NCBI RefSeq assembly: GCF_036373705.1 | Contig: NC_089869.1 | Span: 9,745,676 to 9,809,675, forward strand | Reading direction: 5' to 3' | From: Amia ocellicauda | Lineage: Eukaryota; Chordata; Actinopteri; Amiiformes; Amiidae | DNA length: 64,000 nt | Part shown: piece by piece, positions 36,977 to 46,100 of the stretch | Layout of the letters: each line of letters opens with the position of its first letter | Position numbering within the stretch: position 1 is the stretch's first letter | Made by a program: the position numbers and the translations under genes | Notes under the pieces: model-generated | The model's input: only the letters and a program-made list of their open reading frames with translations | The model's database searches: none | Told to the model about the DNA's origin: nothing

Positions 36977-37026
<50 letters not shown>
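36977..37026. repeat. (TA)n microsatellite between two Tc1-like elements
   Basis: About 48 bp of nearly pure TA joins the right end of one element to the left end of the next. It contains the TA target duplications of both. Confidence 0.9.
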
Positions 37027-37029
<3 letters not shown>

Positions 37030-38247
37030 TCACCTAAAGGATTATTAGGAACACCATACTAATACTGTGTTTGACCCCCTTTCGCCTTCAGAACTGCCTT
37101 AATTCTACGTGGCATTGATTCAACAAGGTGCTGAAAGCATTCTTTAGAAATGTTGGCCCATATTGATAGGATAGCATCTTGCAGTTGATGGAGATTTGTG
37201 GGATGCACATCCAGGGTACGAAGCTCCCGTTCCACCACATCCCAAAGATGCTCTATTGGGTTGAGATCTGGTGACTGTGGGGGCCAGTTTAGTACAGTGA
37301 ACTCATTGTCATGTTCAAGAAACCAATTTGAAATGATTGGACCTTTGTGACATGGTGCATTATCCTGCTGGAAGTAGCCATCAGAGGATGTGTACATGGT
37401 GGTCATAAAGGGATGGACATGGTCAGAAACAATGCTCAGGTAGGCCGTGGCATTTAAACGATGCCCAATTGGCACTAAGGGGCCTAAAGTGTGCCAAGAA
37501 AACATCCCCCACACCATTACACCACCACCACCAGCCTGCACAGTGGTAACAAGGCATGATGGATCCATGTTCTCATTCTGTTTACGCCAAATTCTGACTC
37601 TACCATCTGAATGTCTCAACAGAAATCGAGACTCATCAGACCAGGCAACATTTTTCCAGTCTTCAACTGTCCAATTTTGGTGAGCTTGTGCAAATTGTAG
37701 CCTCTTTTTCCTATTTGTAGTGGAGATGAGTGGTACCTGGTGGGGTCTTCTGCTGTTGTAGCCCATCCGCCTCAAGGTTGTACGTGTTGTGGCTTCACAA
37801 ATGCTTTGCTGCATACCTCGGTTGTAATGAGTGCTTATTTCAGTCAAAGTTGCTCTTCTATCAGCTTGAATCAGTCGGCCCATTCTCCTCTGACCTCTAG
37901 CATCAACAAGGCATTTTCGCCCACAGAACTGCCGCATACTGGATGTTTTTCCCTTTTCACACCATTCTTTGTAAACTCTAGAAATGGTTGTGCGTGAAAA
38001 TCCCAGTAACTGAGCAGATTGTGAAATACTCAGACCGGCCCGTCTGGCACCAACAACCATGCCACGCTCAAAATTGCTTAAATCACCTTTCTTTCCCATT
38101 CAGACATTCAGTTTGGAGTTCAGGAGATTGTCTTGACCAGGACCACACCCCTAAATGCATTGAAGCAACTGCCATGTGATTGGTTGGTTAGATAATTGCA
38201 TGAATGAGAAATTGAACAGGTGTTCCTAATAATCCTTTAGGTGAGTG
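37027..38247 (-). mobile_element. Tc1-like DNA transposon, 1,221 bp, apparently intact
   Basis: The ends are perfect inverted repeats of about 29 bp beginning CACTCACCTAAAGGATTATT, each flanked by TA. One uninterrupted minus-strand transposase frame fills most of the element. It differs from its neighbour in family, orientation and terminal-repeat length. Confidence 0.94.
37059..38099 (-). CDS. Tc1-like transposase, full length (346 aa)
   Basis: A single open frame of 346 codons, the usual length for Tc1 transposases. It starts MGKKGDLSNFERGMVVGARR and continues with a helix-turn-helix (SISQSAQLLGFSRTTISRVY) and a basic second DNA-binding subdomain. The DD34E catalytic triad is present: WSDESRF, FQQDNAPCH and SPDLNPIEHLW. 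The protein would bind the terminal repeats and cut and paste the element into TA sites. No stop or frameshift is present, suggesting a young copy. The start is the only ATG that precedes the conserved N-terminus. It stands only about 145 bp from the element's outer end. Confidence 0.93.
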   Translation of the reverse strand: MGKKGDLSNFERGMVVGARRAGLSISQSAQLLGFSRTTISRVYKEWCEKGKTSSMRQFCGRKCLVDARGQRRMGRLIQADRRATLTEISTHYNRGMQQSICEATTRTTLRRMGYNSRRPHQVPLISTTNRKKRLQFAQAHQNWTVEDWKNVAWSDESRFLLRHSDGRVRIWRKQNENMDPSCLVTTVQAGGGGVMVWGMFSWHTLGPLVPIGHRLNATAYLSIVSDHVHPFMTTMYTSSDGYFQQDNAPCHKGPIISNWFLEHDNEFTVLNWPPQSPDLNPIEHLWDVVERELRTLDVHPTNLHQLQDAILSIWANISKECFQHLVESMPRRIKAVLKAKGGQTQY

Positions 38248-38252
38248 TATAT

Positions 38253-38377
38253 TGTAACGGGTTGGGGGGCCCGTCACAAGAAAGGGCTGTATGTAGGCGG
38301 GGTCTGGTCTTGAAACACACAGTAGGGAGGCAGGCAGAGGGTACAAAACAGGCTTGCTGTGGTTTTATTGCTTCCCT
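38253..38377 (-). repeat. Partial 3' LTR sharing only the terminal 125 bp
   Basis: About 125 bp is nearly identical (roughly four differences) to 39770-39895 of the other LTR, from AATAAA to the TTACA end. Beyond 38378 the two copies do not match, so the U3 here is different or replaced. Confidence 0.75.
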
Positions 38378-38786
38378 AAATGGCAGGCACAGTGTCAAAA
38401 AGCAAAACAAAACCTAGCTCTGTCCGAGCACTAACTAAACGGAAACAATCCCTAACTACAAAACAAACACTAACAATAACAGTACATGTCCGGGTCGGTA
38501 GAACACCGGGCAGACAGAAGCATAAAGGGATAAGGCAGGTTCATAGTCACAGTCCGTAATCAAAGTTCGTTACCAGTGGGAGGTTGTCAGACAGTCCGGG
38601 GTTCAAGAGGGAGAATGGTCCAGGTCCAGTAAAAGGGTCATAAGCCAGTGAATCTGTCAACTGTGAGCTTTACCCTTCTTTCTCCTGGTCTTCCACTCTC
38701 TCTCGGGATCCCGACTGAGTTAACTGCAGAGTCTGCGGGTGCTGTTCCTTTTGCGGCTGCTCCGGATGCTCCCCAGATTCAGGGCC

Positions 38787-38870
38787 TGCGGCGGCAGGAA
38801 CACCTCGGCCCTCTGTGGCTGCGGCGGCAGGAACACCTCGGCCCTCTGTGGCTGCGGCGGCAGGCACGGC
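38787..38870. repeat. 33-bp tandem repeat in the Gag-like region
   Basis: A unit beginning ctgcggcggcaggaacacct occurs about two and a half times in a row. It is in frame with the coding strand of the retroelement or very near it. Confidence 0.85.
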
Positions 38871-38941
38871 CAGAGGCTCTCTTGCTCTAGCCACAGCAGG
38901 TCCTCTTCTTCCTCTCTCCCTGGCAGGTCTTCCTGCTCTGT

Positions 38942-39700
38942 CTACAGCTCAGGGACAGACAGAGGTTTCTCCTCTTCCTCCTCAGGCTCCAGACAGTACT
39001 CTTCCTCCCACTGCAGCTCTGTGATGGAGGGAAACTCCACCTCATCCTCAAGCTCAGGGAAGGCATTTAACTCCACCCCTCTCTCTGGGGTGGAGAGGGA
39101 GAGAAGCTCGACCTCCTCCTCCATGCAGGACGTCAGCGACCTCTCCTGCTCTGGGACAGACGGAGGCTTCTCCTCTTCCTCCTCAGGCTCCAGGCAGTGT
39201 TCTACTGGTAAGGCTCTTCCCCCTTCTCAGTATTCCTCTCCATCAGGGGAAACATGCCCAGGTTGTCCAACTTGGAAACACCACTCTTCCCCTGCAAGGC
39301 ACACTGGACAGACCTTGCAATCAGTAGTTGTGGAAGACTGCAGTTGAAGAGGCCCTTCCTCTTCTCCTTCAGGCTGGAAGCGGGGCACCGGCGAGAGCTT
39401 TGCCTCCTCTGGCTGCATGGCCTTGTCCTCCTGCTGTTGTTGGCTCCGTTTCTCCATGAAATCCAGCAACTCCTGCACAGCTGTCTTCATGTCAGACTGA
39501 CCTCCTTGGATAACCTCCAGCTTGTCAGGAATAGACACATTCAGAAACTCCAACAGGAAGGTGCAAGTGGTTAGGTGCAGGTATTTTAGGCCTTCTGTCT
39601 TCAGCCACAGTGGAGAGCTGGGATTAAACATCCACTTTGCTTTCCACCGCCACCATTTTGTGTGCCTGCCTTTGGATTTTCTGCCATTTTTTTTTTTCAA
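38942..39700 (-). pseudogene. Gag-like acidic protein frame, interrupted by one stop
   Basis: One minus-strand frame runs from about 39700 to 38942 with a single in-frame TGA at 39229-39227. The N-terminal part has a helical stretch (IPDKLEVIQGGQSDMKTAVQ) and a Q/E-rich segment. Just before the TGA is CFQVGQPGHVSPDG, which looks like a CCHC zinc knuckle with the second and last Cys replaced (V and G). After the stop, a Glu-rich region repeats twice (CLEPEEEEEKP) as part of a 201-bp tandem duplication. No protease, reverse transcriptase or integrase is present. Gag identity rests mainly on position after the LTR and on the decayed knuckle. Confidence 0.5.
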
Positions 39701-39769
39701 AACAACCTTGCGTGTGTGTCTCTTTTCTTGATCCAGACCACACAGCCTATGCCCGCATTCTCCACCAAT

Positions 39770-40154
39770 TGTAACGGGTTGGGGGGCCTGTCACAAGAAA
39801 GGGCTATATGTAGGCGGGGTCTGGTCTTGAAACACACAGTAGGGAGGCAGGCAGAGGGTACAAAACAGGCTTGCTGTCATTTTATTGCTTCCCTTAATTG
39901 CCTCTCGCCTCTCGCCTCTCGCCTCTCGCCTCTCGCCTCTCGCCTCTCGCCCTCCTGTGCACCTTGCTACCCCAGCCAAGCATGCACACACTGGTTCGCT
40001 TCCTTCTTCCTTTTATAGGGGAAGTGGTGGGCGGGGCTATGGCCATCAGGAGCCCTGCTGGCTTCTGGGGTTTGGAGTCCTGGAGGAGATGTTTTATAGT
40101 CTCCTCCACTGAAAGACCCGCCCTGACCCCAGCCTTGCCTCTCACACTGCCACA
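39770..40154 (-). repeat. 5' LTR of the retroelement (element sense, minus strand)
   Basis: 385 bp, beginning TGTGGCAGTG and ending CGTTACA in element sense. It includes CCTATAAAAGG (40019-40009), a heptamer array, and AATAAA (39886-39881). In that order they mark U3 promoter, start-site region and polyadenylation signal. Confidence 0.7.
39900..39950. repeat. (GCCTCTC)n heptamer array inside the LTR
   Basis: Seven perfect GCCTCTC units in a row, located about 60 bp downstream of the LTR TATA box in element sense, where the R region or leader should be. Confidence 0.9.
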
Positions 40155-40178
40155 ATATATATATATATATATATATAT
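40155..40178. repeat. (AT)n microsatellite
   Basis: A pure AT run joining the retroelement to the next Tc1-like element. Confidence 0.9.
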
Positions 40179-41004
40179 ACCAATCAGCCATAACATTATG
40201 ATCACCTGACTAATATTGTGTAGGTCCCCCTTTTGCCGCCAAAACAGCCCTGACCCGTCGAGGCATGAACTCCACTAGACCTCTGAAGGTGTGCTGTGGT
40301 ATCTGGCACCAAGACGTTAGCAGCAGATCCTATAAGTCCTGTAAGTTGCTCGATTGGATTGAGATCTGGGGAATTTGGAGGCCAAGTGATTCATCAGACC
40401 AGGCCACCTTCTTCCATTGCTCCGTGGTCCAGTTCTGATGCTCACCTGCTCATTGTAGGCGCTTTCGGCAGTGGACAGGGGTCAGCGTAGGCACCCTGAC
40501 TGGTCTGCGGCTACGCAGCCCCATACGCAACAAACTGCGATGCACTGTGTGTTCTGACACCTTTCTATCAGAACCAGCATTAACTTTTTCTGCAATTTGA
40601 GCTACAGCAGCTCGTCTGTTGGATCGGAACACACGGGCCAGCCTTCGCTCTCCAGGTGCATCAGTGAGCCTTGGCCGCCCATGACCCTGTCGCCGGTTCA
40701 CTGCTTTTCCTTCCTTGGACCACTTTTGATAGGTACTGACCACTGCAGACCGGGAACACCCCACAAGAGCTGCAGTTTTGGAGATGCTCTGACCCAGTCG
40801 TCTAGCCATCACAATTTGTCCCTTGTCAAAGCCGCTCAGATCCTTACGCTTGCCCATTTTTCCTGCTTCTAACACATCAACTTTGAGGACAAAATGTTCA
40901 CTTGCTGCTTAACATATCCCACCCACTGACAGGTGCCATGATAATGAGATTATCAGTGTTATTCACTTCACATGTCAGTCATAATGTTATGGCTGATCGG
41001 TGTA
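40178..41004 (-). mobile_element. Tc1-like deletion derivative, about 0.83 kb
   Basis: The ends carry the CAATCAGCCATAACATTATG-type and CATAATGTTATGGCTGATCG-type inverted repeats of a common fish Tc1 family, next to TA. The minus-strand transposase N-terminus is present, but the sequence jumps from the first catalytic block (WSDE) directly to SPDLNPIE-like remains, so the centre is deleted. The element cannot encode a working transposase. Confidence 0.88.
40450..40857 (-). pseudogene. Truncated Tc1-like transposase N-terminus
   Basis: The frame begins [20 protein letters not shown] and includes the helix-turn-helix [20 protein letters not shown] and the second DNA-binding subdomain up to [11 protein letters not shown], followed by a stop. 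A continuation with EHQNWT and WSDE lies in the remaining fragment below 40450. The catalytic centre is missing. Confidence 0.88.
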
Positions 41005-41014
41005 TATATATATC

Positions 41015-42300
41015 AGGGGCGTGATGCAGCTAAATGTTTTGAGGGGGCACAGTCGCAAAATAAATTACGTTTGTTACAAATGGCTGGTATTCAATGCTTT
41101 ATCTATCGGGTACCCTACATCTTTTTAAATGTAAGTGTACTTTAATGTACTGCTCCACACACATATGCAATAGTACTGCTCTGTTGTGTTTGTTGTAATC
41201 TAAGCACTGGCATTTCTGACACAGTTACTGTAAAAACATCTTCACTTGGGGTTCACTAAGGGTAGCATCTAATACTGCTGGAGTGGGACCCTTTCTTATG
41301 TATTCATCTCTTGCCAGTCGATCTTTTAGCAAGATTAATCTTGTCTCTGATTCTGATTATTAAAAACAAAAACTCCTTAAAAATGGTGTACATACTGTAT
41401 TGTATCAACTACAAGTACGATTGGGCAAATAAATAGTAATGCAACTGAGCTTTTTAGTCCCACTGAACAGTAATCACAGTAAGAGCAGCTCCTACCTGTC
41501 TGAGCCTCCCTGGTGCTGCTGCTTCTGCTCCTACAGCTGCTTCAGGGAGACGTCTCTCTCAGGGACAGTAACACTGCTGCAGTGGATCCTCCTGTCCTCA
41601 CCAATCAAACTGGGCTGTTTCTGATCACGAAACAAGGTTTGCATCATGCATTGTACAAACTATAAGAACAATGAAGTCAGTGTAATTGCAGCTGAAGCTT
41701 TTGCACCTGGTTGTGCTTGACTTTATTACTAAAGCATGTACTTGCTGTTGTCGTACTATTTCTGTTTGAACTGAGTCCCCCTCAACAACAATCCCACCTC
41801 CGGCCTGTCAGACCCTCACTGCTGCTGCTGACACTACAGCTGCTTCAATAGACTTCAGTCTCAGGGTTTACAAATGCATACACTGAACATGCTTTACTGT
41901 ATATTATACTTTCATAATAGCAACACATACTGAATGTACACTTTTTGTCTCTAAACCCACTGTAGTCTATGTGATGTGAATAATTGTGGAGGCGGCTGTA
42001 GCTGTTGACTAGTCAGTAGTATCACTAGATGTAACTTCTCTTTCTTCTGCTTTAACCTTAGGAATTGAATCGCAGGAAAAGCACCTCAACACTTAAATAA
42101 TAATAAAGTACCAAAAGTAAAATGACTGACAGCAATGTATACTGTACAACACCGTTTTTTGTGTAATTTCGCATTTTTGTAAAAACACGTTTATTGACTC
42201 ACGTGTTGTCAGTGCATTATAAAACAGTAGGAGAGATAAAACAACAACGTCTATTTTAATGTATTTAAATACTGTTTTAAGCAGACTGCATACTTATTAA
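41015..42300. other. Unassigned DNA, possibly hAT-derived at its left edge
   Basis: It opens with CAGGGGCGTGATGCAGC followed shortly by GAGGGGGCACAG, a pattern seen at ends of some fish hAT elements. I found no convincing matching right end or transposase. Two stretches, about 41446-41590 and 41766-41880, share a run of similar words (gctgctgct..ctacagctgcttca..tctcaggg) and may be a diverged duplication. No exon recognised. Confidence 0.3.
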
Positions 42301-42329
42301 AATCATAATATTAGCACAAAAATAATGCA

Positions 42330-42865
42330 GACGCGCCAGTGAACCCGCACGGAGGCGCTGCTCGGCGCGCTGTAGCTGCTGCGTCACAACCGGCGCACAC
42401 TGCATGACGCGCATGCGCTCACTAAGGGGCTGTCGCTCAATTGCGTAGTGTAGCTGAAGCGGCGAGGGATCATATAATGAAATGTTTCTACATGGGTTTG
42501 ACATGACAAATTAACAATGGAAATAATTGTTTATAACACCGCAAAGGTATGATACACATGACTGATACACAGGTGTTAAATTGTTAAATAAAGGTGTTAA
42601 ATAAAACGCCTCGAGGCAGCGCGGAGTCGCGGGCACTGGAGACGTGAGAAACACCGGGCTGGTGACTATATTAGCTTCACATTTGTTCCACACACGCATT
42701 ATTTTAAGTTTGAAGTCATATCGGTCGATTTAACACTTCATTCAGGCTAAGGTTAGCGTGTGTGACTGAGCAGCATCCACTGCTGAGGTAAATAGAGCCA
42801 ACACGTGTGACGTCATGCGTACCTGTGGCCGCCATGTTGGAGGACAAGCCAAGCGACGCACAGGT
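42330..42865. promoter_or_regulatory. CpG-rich orphan promoter-like segment
   Basis: CpG-dense patches lie at 42330-42470 and 42605-42660. An E-box abutting a perfect CRE follows (CACGTGTGACGTCA, 42802-42815), then GCCGCCATGTTGG (42828-42840), which is both a YY1-like site and an ATG in excellent context. That ATG opens MLEDKPSDAQ and is followed by a possible donor CAG|GTCAGT at 42863/42864. The short frame stops after 22 codons if unspliced. I know of no gene between BAG3 and INPP5F in human with this start. It may be a lncRNA, a transposon-derived promoter or a short unknown first exon. Confidence 0.4.
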
Positions 42866-43149
42866 CAGTGGTCTGTGTGTGTTAGATGTGCCTTTCAAAT
42901 AACTAAACAATGTCATCAGTGCATGTCCTAGACACGCCTATGTGTAAATATGGAAGTAGAGTTGAGACGTGTTCAAACCCATATTTATTTCTGTGAAAAA
43001 GCTTGTGGCAATTTAACATTTCAAATATTGCAATATATATATTGTCTTTCATCACTCTTTATTATGCATTCCATCACTAAGTTTAAACTATTAATTATGT
43101 TTTTCTGTCAGGTTCCAATCTCGATTTGATAAAAAAAGTATGTATTCAA

Positions 43150-43196
43150 CTAATTTGTAAGTCACCCTGGGTCGTCTGCTAAGATATAAATAAAAA
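43150..43196 (+). repeat. Degraded SINE tail
   Basis: 'tttgtaagtcaccctgggt' plus 'cgtctgctaagatataaat' resembles the tail at 1.3 kb, with a small deletion. The head is not recognisable. Confidence 0.5.
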
Positions 43197-46100
43197 TAGT
43201 AATAATAACTTCAGTGATTATCAGTATTGCTTGCATTTTGTGATGCATTCAGTGTAAATCCAGTTCGGCCTGCATATTTATGCATTCTGTTCAGGATCTG
43301 CATTGCTCTTGAATCATTGATAGTTTATGCATCCTACCGCTATGATTATTATCTATTCTAGCTATTCTACCACACTAGCTTGCTCTTTCTTCAGAAAGTG
43401 TGCAAAATTTAGAAAAAGTTGTCTTTTTACTTATACTACAAATTATTTTGCTAGTTTAAGTTGTTAGCTAACAAAATAGTTAATCACTGGTAGCTACTGT
43501 CCCACATTTAGCAGGGTTTTAGCAGACATGGATAATATCAGTTTTCCCAAAATTGGGGCATGTATTACAAATTATTAATTTGTGGGGAAATTATTTGTGA
43601 TAGAGATGTGTGTTTCTTAGTTTTTTAGTTGCATAGCTGAGATTTGGCTGAAAAGAACCATGTGCGGTTTAAATTGCGTCTTTCCTGGCTGTGGCAATGC
43701 ACAGCTGCAGAACATGGGGATGGCATTGAGCAAGGAAAGGATGTTACTATGGTCTATCCGCAGCCCTAGAGATCTTAATTTTTTTTTACCCCCTCACAAA
43801 CTGTGATTTTACGAATATCTTCCCAATCCAAAGACCCTCTGAAAGTAGACGATAAGGCAGGTGTCAGATTACTATCTGCTCCAGAGCGTAATGGTCAGAG
43901 AGAGAGAGATTCAAACAGACTTTTACATTGTAGCTTATAAACAACATGCTTTTGTTATGAATCACAATGGTTTTGGTAGCCATGGATTCAGAACAACTTC
44001 AGTTAAAAGAAGTATGCATGTATAATGTGCTTATAAGGCAGCTTTTGAGTGGTAGGGCCTAAATGTGCAAAACTGTATGGCTGATATGCATTCTGCCCCT
44101 AAATGTGCTATAGGTGTCATTTGACTTTCTGTCTCTAAATAAAGTAGAAACAAAGGGCAAAACATTGTTTTCTTAATGTATGTCTCAAAGTGTACCAAAA
44201 TGCTGCATTTAGGTGTTAATGTCCTGTTAAAAATATTCAAAGCAACAATATCCCTGGATCTCCCCACATTTTATTTAATTCATCTTGTCTGAATCATAAA
44301 CAACTATCTAGGGCTTTTATATGGTAATTTATCACTGGTGTCCCAAATTCCACCCTGACCCGCCCCACCGCAAATAGGGCTCCCCCAGCTAAAAATTCCA
44401 ATATTTATAACAAATCAGATAAAATCTTCAAATTATAACAAAAACACATGAGCACTTCAGTTCAGACATTTTGTTTCCACAGTCTGTGTCAAGCCTAAAG
44501 CTGTGTTGCTCATTATTAATAATCCAAATCTATATCTGCAGGATATACACTGTTTAGAGGCCTATTGTACAGTTTAAATTTGAAAATGTGTTGCAAAAGC
44601 ACAGATAAGGTCCAAGCAGTGTAATCTACAAATACCATAGCACATGTAGTTACAACACCAATTATACCAATGGTATAAATAATGAAAATGAATATGACTT
44701 AGTGTTTTAAAGTGAGCTTATAATGTATGTTTCTGTCATTGTAAATACACGTCTAAATCCCAAACAATATGGCTGTAATCCAAGGTGCCTGTGGAGTTAC
44801 TGTCAAATGCTTCTTTTGTACGGATTTGATTATAGTAAAACAAACTAAATAGTTATGTGGTAATATAATAAAATGGAAGCAAAATAATTATATTGATTCA
44901 GAAAACTGCTAAAGCTGAGAAGCATACCTTGCTCATGTAGGCTTTAAGAATGAATGGCGTTTTCTTTAATATGTGATGTAATTTAAACTGCACAACCCCC
45001 AGTCTCTCTATTATCCTTGTAAGACTCCCAGACTGCCTCTCAGTGGAGGAATCTGGTTCCACGCTGCAGAGACGGAGGCATGAGTCACCTCTAAGGTATC
45101 TGTAAATACCTCACTTTAATGTAGGACAGATTTAACACTCACATTTCACATGCTTGTAAGAAATTCCTTTTCATGCACTGGCTAATTGAAAAGCGTTTTC
45201 CAGCCATAACAACCAAGTGACCTAAGTTCCATACTTATACATTAATAAAATAATACTCACATAGCATCGAATGTTATAATTGGTTTGCACCAACATAATC
45301 GACTTGAAATTTTTTCTTTCCTAAGGCCTAGATTAGAATTGATCAACCCCTAAGCGTGCGCCTTTAAACATCCTGCATGAATAGACACTGATTGAAGTCT
45401 GAAATATGGGTAGAATTTGTTTCCGTGCTGTTGATTCATGTTACATGTATGTATGTATCAAGGTGTTTTTCTTCACAATTGAAAAACAGGTTGTTTGAGT
45501 TCCTGAACCCCATGAACTCATAGTTAAAACTGCATAAAGAAACGCTGCTGATGTGGGAATATCTTCACTTTGACAATGACAAACATTTGTTTCTAATTAG
45601 TTTCCACAACTCTTCTACAAAATGTTTAGTTTTTCACACACAGTTGTCCAACCACATGCTGCCTGGAAAAAGGGGAGCAATGGACTCTTCTTATCATCAT
45701 CATTTTGTCTTTGAATGTTGTTTTTTGGTGCCAAGTCAAAGATTTCTACAGCCTGAGTGTTAGTCTTCCGTGTTGACTCCTAGAAGCATCTGGGGCCACA
45801 GTCATGGGTGCTAGGAAGGCTGTTATGAGCTGTCTGTGGGTCACCCACCTATCAACCTCCACTAAACCTGGTCTGTCCTTCTGTTTTGACCATCACTTGG
45901 CAATGGTCCTTTGAAGCACGGCACCAAGACTAACTTTGTCTTTCCGTCGATGCCTGTATACTTTGGGATCATCTTTGCAGCAGCTCTTCAGAGCGAATGC
46001 TGAGTTTAATTAAAATGTAGGTCAAATTAATATTTACATTTAAATCTTTTTTTATTCCAGTGTTTTCGCTTTGAATTTAACTCAAAGCTAAAATGCTTAA

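Larger units (their letters stand above)
38253..40154 (-). mobile_element. Gag-only LTR retroelement, 1.9 kb, with unlike LTRs
   Basis: The element reads on the minus strand. The 5' LTR (39770-40154) has a U3 with a TATA box and AATAAA, and ends ACCCGTTACA. A TGGTGGAGAATGCGGGCA primer-binding-like site follows after a 2-nt spacer (39767-39750). An acidic Gag-like frame follows, with no pol. The low-coordinate end repeats only the terminal 125 bp of the LTR. AT-rich flanks allow a 4-bp ATAT duplication. The layout resembles non-autonomous (TRIM/LARD-type) relatives of Ty3/Gypsy elements; the family is inferred. Confidence 0.72.

Noticed and set aside
38739..39347. Plus-strand 202-codon Ser/Cys-rich frame
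   Set aside because: It is the antisense reading of the Glu-rich Gag-like frame (GAG/GAA read as Ser/Leu codons). The LTR TATA, AATAAA and primer-site order point to the minus strand.
41015..42950. A complete hAT transposon from CAGGGGCG to the 'cacgcctatg' near 42932
   Set aside because: The ends match only loosely, no 8-bp target duplication was found and there is no transposase. Only the left edge is noted, at low confidence.
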